64,000 nucleotides of DNA from positions 25,359,010-25,423,009 of the forward strand of contig NC_051850.1 of NCBI RefSeq assembly GCF_905115235.1. Direction: 5' to 3'. This document shows positions 59,720-64,000 of the stretch, piece after piece. Within the stretch, counting starts at the first letter, position 1. The number at the start of each line of letters is the position of its first letter. The position numbers were made by a program, and so were the translations under genes. Source of the stretch: Hermetia illucens (Eukaryota > Arthropoda > Insecta > Diptera > Stratiomyidae). Under the pieces are notes generated by a model. The model was not told the DNA's origin. It saw only the letters and a list, made by a program, of their open reading frames with translations, and searched no databases.

Positions 59720-61680
59720 TCGTATGATTACCAACGAGGGATAATTCTCAGTTCCTTTTGGGGTCGATTTTTTCCTGTCTACAAAATGGAGTGATGTAAG
59801 ATGCGTTAGATGAGCGCGGTGCCGATGTTGAGTCTCTGCCGGGTTGAGTCTCTGCAGACATCCCAGCCATTCCACTACCAGTACTGGTCGCTAGTTGCGA
59901 ATTGAACCATACTCATCTGCTTGTTCATTTTGTAATGGGTTGCAAAACTTATAATGATGACAGTCGTGACTATCATGTCACGGTGATGGATTCGTTACTG
60001 AACTCAGAGGGAACTGCAAGTGTAGACATTGACGACGAGCAATTTCAGTGGAGTAAGCACAATTGATGTCAATGTCAATGAGGAGGGTTGCAGCAGCTCG
60101 AGCAAAAAGTTGCCGCGATTGCACGAGGATGGAGCCGCTAAACCGGTTTGCGCAAAGGAGTTTGGCCAATTGAGCAAAAATTACTGATTTGAACAGCACC
60201 CGTTGGTCCAACGTGAGCGTGAGTGCCAAACCGGAGATACAGATACATTCTGAGTTGAGGTTGAGGCAGCTAGTTTACATGCAATATTGTATCCCCTGGA
60301 GCTGAAGCAGCTTAATTACATCGATGCGAATATGATCAACCTAGCCTGGAAGGATCAAAAGGTGCTCCAGTTGATGCGCTTGTCTGGGCGAGGTATTATC
60401 CGAGCATTGTTGTGCGGCGTAGATTAATCAAGATTACAATACTCTGTGGGAGGCAATGTGATGAGCATTACGCTCGCCGGTGATTATTACCCTGAGTTGA
60501 CTTAAATCACGATAAAAATCCCACTTCCAGCAGTGAAATTTTCACCATCCGCCCAAATGACTGAGCTATCCGTGCGTGGTATTAATTCAATATCCCTAAA
60601 AGTCGACGGAGTTTGGTGGCTATCCCTGTCCCTAAAAATCCCTCAATGTCTTGCAGCTTGCGCGAAAAGACCTCAACCGTGGTATTCCGCTTTGTTCCTG
60701 TCTAGGAGGGGTTTGTCTTGATTGAAGCATAGTTTCACGTAAGTTATTGTGGCAAGATATTGTAGGTGTTGCCACAAAAGACTGTTCCTGGTGCGTTGGA
60801 GCAGCTGAACCAACGACCATAGATTGACTGGGTGAATTCGAAGATCGGCTGGGGATTTGATAGGGGGCTTTGCGAAGTTTATCATAGGAAAGGCCATGCC
60901 ACTCGCCTTCTGTAGTAAGTCTTCGATGATGGGCAACAGGTATAATCCGTAGTCACTGATGATTTTCCATATGTCATCTGCATTTGGGACAAAGTAGAGC
61001 GGGCTGGCCCACTGGTTAGTCGATGGCCGCATGATTCCCTGTTACTGCAAATAACAATGTTGCTTCTTGGCGAGTTCAAGGTAGGACTAAGCGCGTCTGC
61101 GTGGACGCTCAATTTAATGGGCCCATTGTTTGAATCTATCTCTCTCTCTCTGGTTGGCCCGGAAGCAAGAGGGCTGCATGAAGAGCAAGTGTCCTATAAT
61201 ACTTTTAGTAGAGCAGGTAGTATTTACTCTACCCGAGCCGATATGGTGTACATTGAACGCAGCATTACCCTTTGATAATTATAGCTTGAGATTCTTTTTC
61301 TGTACGGAAGGAAAATAGTAGCTCAGCGCTGCTTCCATGCTCATTCCTAATTGTGAACTATTCGCCCCTGCATCGGCAGGCACTTGGATACTAACTTTCA
61401 TACTATGTTCGTAGCGGCCGATGCTCGTTGATTTCGTTCGTTGAAATTTCTGCCGGCGAAAGCTGGCGGCCACGAATACGTTCAAGTCTCACACACAGTT
61501 TCAAAACTCAATGCCAAGGGGTTATTACTGACGAGGGATAGTTTGCAGTTCATCCTAACCGTTGTAACAGGGAAAGTTAGACCCGATTCCTTGCTGGTTC
61601 AAAATGGCGTGATGTAAAGTACGTCACATGAGCGTGCTACTGACGGCCAAGACAGGTCTCTATTTCCTTCTTCTTCGGTG
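59720..61680 (-). mobile_element. Ty3/gypsy LTR-retrotransposon fossil, broken
   Basis: The minus strand at about 61110-60670 encodes the start of a gypsy-type reverse transcriptase (a WASPLYFVP-type motif). Two diverged direct-repeat segments at about 59730-59850 and 61540-61660 share ACGAGGGATA and AAAATGG-GTGATGTAA blocks in order, and look like remains of the LTR pair. It carries many breaks and much of the element is unrecognisable. The divergence between the two ends suggests an old insertion. Confidence 0.55.
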
Positions 61681-61684
61681 TGAC

Positions 61685-61885
61685 ACATACCCACAGAGTC
61701 TGTTTCCTTGTAAAAAGGAGGATTGATCAATCACAGTGTGATTTAATTGCGCTCGTACTAGCATTAACTTCTGTGTATCTAGTGAGCACAAACATTTTCA
61801 TGCAGGTTAGAGAAGACTAAAAAGAAAGCTTACTTTTCACCATGTCAGATATATTTGGGGAAGGACAGTTTAGATAAGATATCCT
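61685..61885. other. Intergenic spacer
   Basis: Nothing recognisable between the gypsy fossil and the LOA-like element. Confidence 0.4.
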
Positions 61886-61889
61886 CTGT

Positions 61890-64000
61890 CTGTTTGAAGA
61901 AGGAAGATGAGATATTTACCGAGAAAGAGGAGGACAGAGTATAATTGCTTCTCAGAACTCATTACTTGGGATCCTACCCCACGGCGGTGGGCGACAACAT
62001 TCTGCCTGATACCCCAACAACGAATTAGAGGGGACGAAAGAACTGAAAAATAGCAGAAAAGGTATGCTCAGAAGGTAGGGTAAGATGGGCAGTGGGAATT
62101 TTTAAACTACTGAAATCACTTGGAGTAGATGGTATTTTCCCAGCACTAATAAAAAAGGCCTAGGAATCATCTTAGAGTCTCTTCTGAAGATAGTAAGGGC
62201 AGTCCTGGGATATATATACCACCCTAAATCCTTCACAACTATATTAGAACTAACGTTCTAAAGTGTAATCCCTTACATCAGTGTCAACACGCTTACCGGG
62301 CAGGACGGTCAACCGAAACTGCTCTGTATCAGCTGAAGGATGTACTACGCGATGCCATCGAAACAACAAAAACACAATAACACTGTGTGCGTTTTTGGAT
62401 ATCGAAGGAGCATTCTAGAACACATCGCACACAAAGATTCCCTGAGCTGCAAGGCAATGGAAACATCCTGGCATTCTGTAAAAAAATGTGCAAATTCTAT
62501 TGTCATGAATGCTACTCTATGTTGTCCACATGACGGGGTATTTTCGCCGCTTATGTGGATTATGGTAGTGGACGAACTCCTGGACGTGCTAACAAATACT
62601 GGAATACAGGTCCAGGGCTACGCGGACGACATTGTTTTAATCTGTAAGGGTAAATATGAGGATACCCTATGTGATAGAATTCAAACTGGACTAAGGGTTA
62701 CTAGTTCCTAGTGCAGAAAGAGACTGCGTATCAATCCAGCCAAAACCACCATAGTACCATTCACTAGGAGACGTGAGCTTGACTACCTGTGAGCTATAAG
62801 ATTACATGGCATGGAGGTGAAACGAGAAACAGAGATCAAATATTTGGGAATTACGCTAGACCAAAAATTACTCTGGAAGACGCATGTCGAAAATACTTAT
62901 CGGAAAGCTACGGGGGCTCTGATAACTTGCAGGTTCATAGCAGGAAAAAATGGGGTTGCAGCCTGAAGATACTACTTTGGATATACACTGCAATAGCAGA
63001 AAGAACTGAACTCAGCATAGAAACCAGGGAGTTGCTTGCATGTGCATGAGCGGGGTAATGAAGGCATGCCTAACGGCATACCCGGAGATCCTTCTGGGAT
63101 TAACCCTTCTCCATCTGCACATAGAGATGCAGGAAAGGAGAGCAATATTCAAGATGTCCAGGAGTGTCAGTGAGGCGAGGCGGTATCCTGAATTATTGAT
63201 ACCAAGAGATACGATGACTTTTTCACTTTAATAAGAAGTTTGAAACATGTTGGAGTAGCAAGGAAAACTGGGAGAGCGTGGCTGCGACATACGGCTTAAA
63301 CCAGCAACTGGTCACTTGGTACACTGACGGATCCTTCACAGTAGAGGGTCATTGATCCAAGGAAAATGTACACACTGATATATTTCAGCCAGAAATATAC
63401 GCCATAGACATATGTGCCTCCTTTAATCTCCAAAGGATTTACAGAGGGCAGAACATTGGTACTCTCGCCGACAACCAAGCTACGATCAAAGCACTTAGGT
63501 CCAACCAGGTGAACTCCGAACTAGTATGGGAATGCCTTGAGAGGCTGAGTACGTTCGGCTCGTTCAACAAGGTCTGGACATTCTGGTTTCCAGAAGACAG
63601 TAAGAAGACAGTGGGTTGGAAGACAGTGAGGCAACGGACGAATTAGCCAAGAAAGGAGCAGGGACGCCTTTACATGGGCCAGAACCCTTCTGTGGAATCG
63701 GAAACGGGTTCAAGACTATGACATTACAAAATGAAGAGGACCGGTTGAGGGAACTATACTGGGCGAACCTACCAGGAATGGAGCAGTCCAGAGGATATGA
63801 AACCAAGCGTACAAAAGATTGCTTAAACCTCACCAAAAGAAACCTCCGAATCATTGAGGGAATTGTCACTGGTCACTGCTGGCTGAACTATCGCTAAGTG
63901 AAGCTAGGGAAATCTACTGACACTACCTGCAAGTTCTGTGCGGAGTATGATGAAACCTCTATACACGTTCTGGGCCAATGTCCGAAGCATTTGGGAGAAC
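61890..64000 (+). mobile_element. LOA-like LINE (copy C), runs off the window
   Basis: Pre-RT linker and RT start at about 62090-62420 (VGIFKLLKSLGVDGIFPALI, then FLDIEGAF). The RT core is at 62530-62790 (GVFSPLMWIMVVDELL, then GIQVQGYADDIVLICKGKYE, then CRKRLRINPAKTTIVPFTRR). The thumb follows (EIKYLGITLDQKLLWKTHVE), then TRELLACACAG at about 63030 and LLGLTLLHLHIEMQERRAIF at about 63100. RNase H starts at about 63315 (TWYTDGSF) and the Cys tail (CKFCAEYDETSIHVLGQCP) reaches about 63985. It is the best-preserved copy of this family here, but it still has stops and frameshifts. RT followed by RNase H fits LOA within the I group. Confidence 0.8.

Noticed and set aside
1-64000. CRISPR arrays, rRNA genes, attachment sites
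   Set aside because: None seen. Repeats here are retroelement-derived or coding modules.

Overview
The window looks like insect genomic DNA, most likely from a fly (Diptera). It holds four small intron-containing genes for secreted, alanine-rich cuticle-type proteins, with TATA/Initiator promoters and AATAAA signals. They sit in a sea of decayed non-LTR retrotransposons of kinds common in Diptera (LOA-like, R1-clade, RTE, RTE-like/Proto2-like, Jockey/CR1-like), one Ty1/copia fossil, one Ty3/gypsy fossil and a tRNA-derived SINE. No bacterial operons, CRISPR arrays or rRNA genes were seen. The species cannot be named from the sequence alone.

Layout: 0.4-1.6 kb is a LOA-like LINE tail. At 2.57-2.90 kb lies a very young copy of the 3' end of cuticle gene 1, flanked by a 10-bp direct repeat. 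3.2-5.1 kb is an RTE element (minus) and 5.5-7.2 kb an R1-clade element bracketed by GACA repeats. Cuticle gene 1 is at 9.04-9.36 kb. 13.7-16.1 kb is an RTE-like LINE (minus). 17.44-17.96 kb is an unassigned 172-codon open stretch behind a good splice acceptor. 19.9-20.7 kb is an internally deleted copy of the 13.7-kb LINE. 22-28.6 kb is mostly unassigned with short LINE tails. 29.6-33.1 kb is a broken copia element ending in a perfect 70-bp inverted repeat. 34-37.9 kb is a stack of LINE pieces. Cuticle gene 2 is at 39.8-40.25 kb. 41.2-43.6 kb is a Jockey/CR1-like LINE. 43.95-47.9 kb is a LOA-like element with an RTE nested inside it. 47.9-49.0 kb is another LINE tail. Cuticle gene 3 is at 49.8-50.3 kb, 51.2-53.9 kb is an R1-clade element (minus), and cuticle gene 4 is at 55.95-56.46 kb. 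A SINE lies at 58.1-58.35 kb, an R1 fragment at 58.5-58.9 kb, a gypsy fossil at 59.7-61.7 kb, and a third LOA-like copy runs off the right edge.

Cuticle genes 2, 3 and 4 are one tandem family. They share an upstream box, the TATA-Inr spacing, a one-codon first coding exon, a 20-residue repeat module and a GHGWGHD...LW-KKKK tail. Gene 1 is a shorter relative with the same exon design. Their products should be secreted by epidermal cells into the cuticle; this is inferred from composition and signal peptides. Retroelement insertions have spread the array over about 47 kb.
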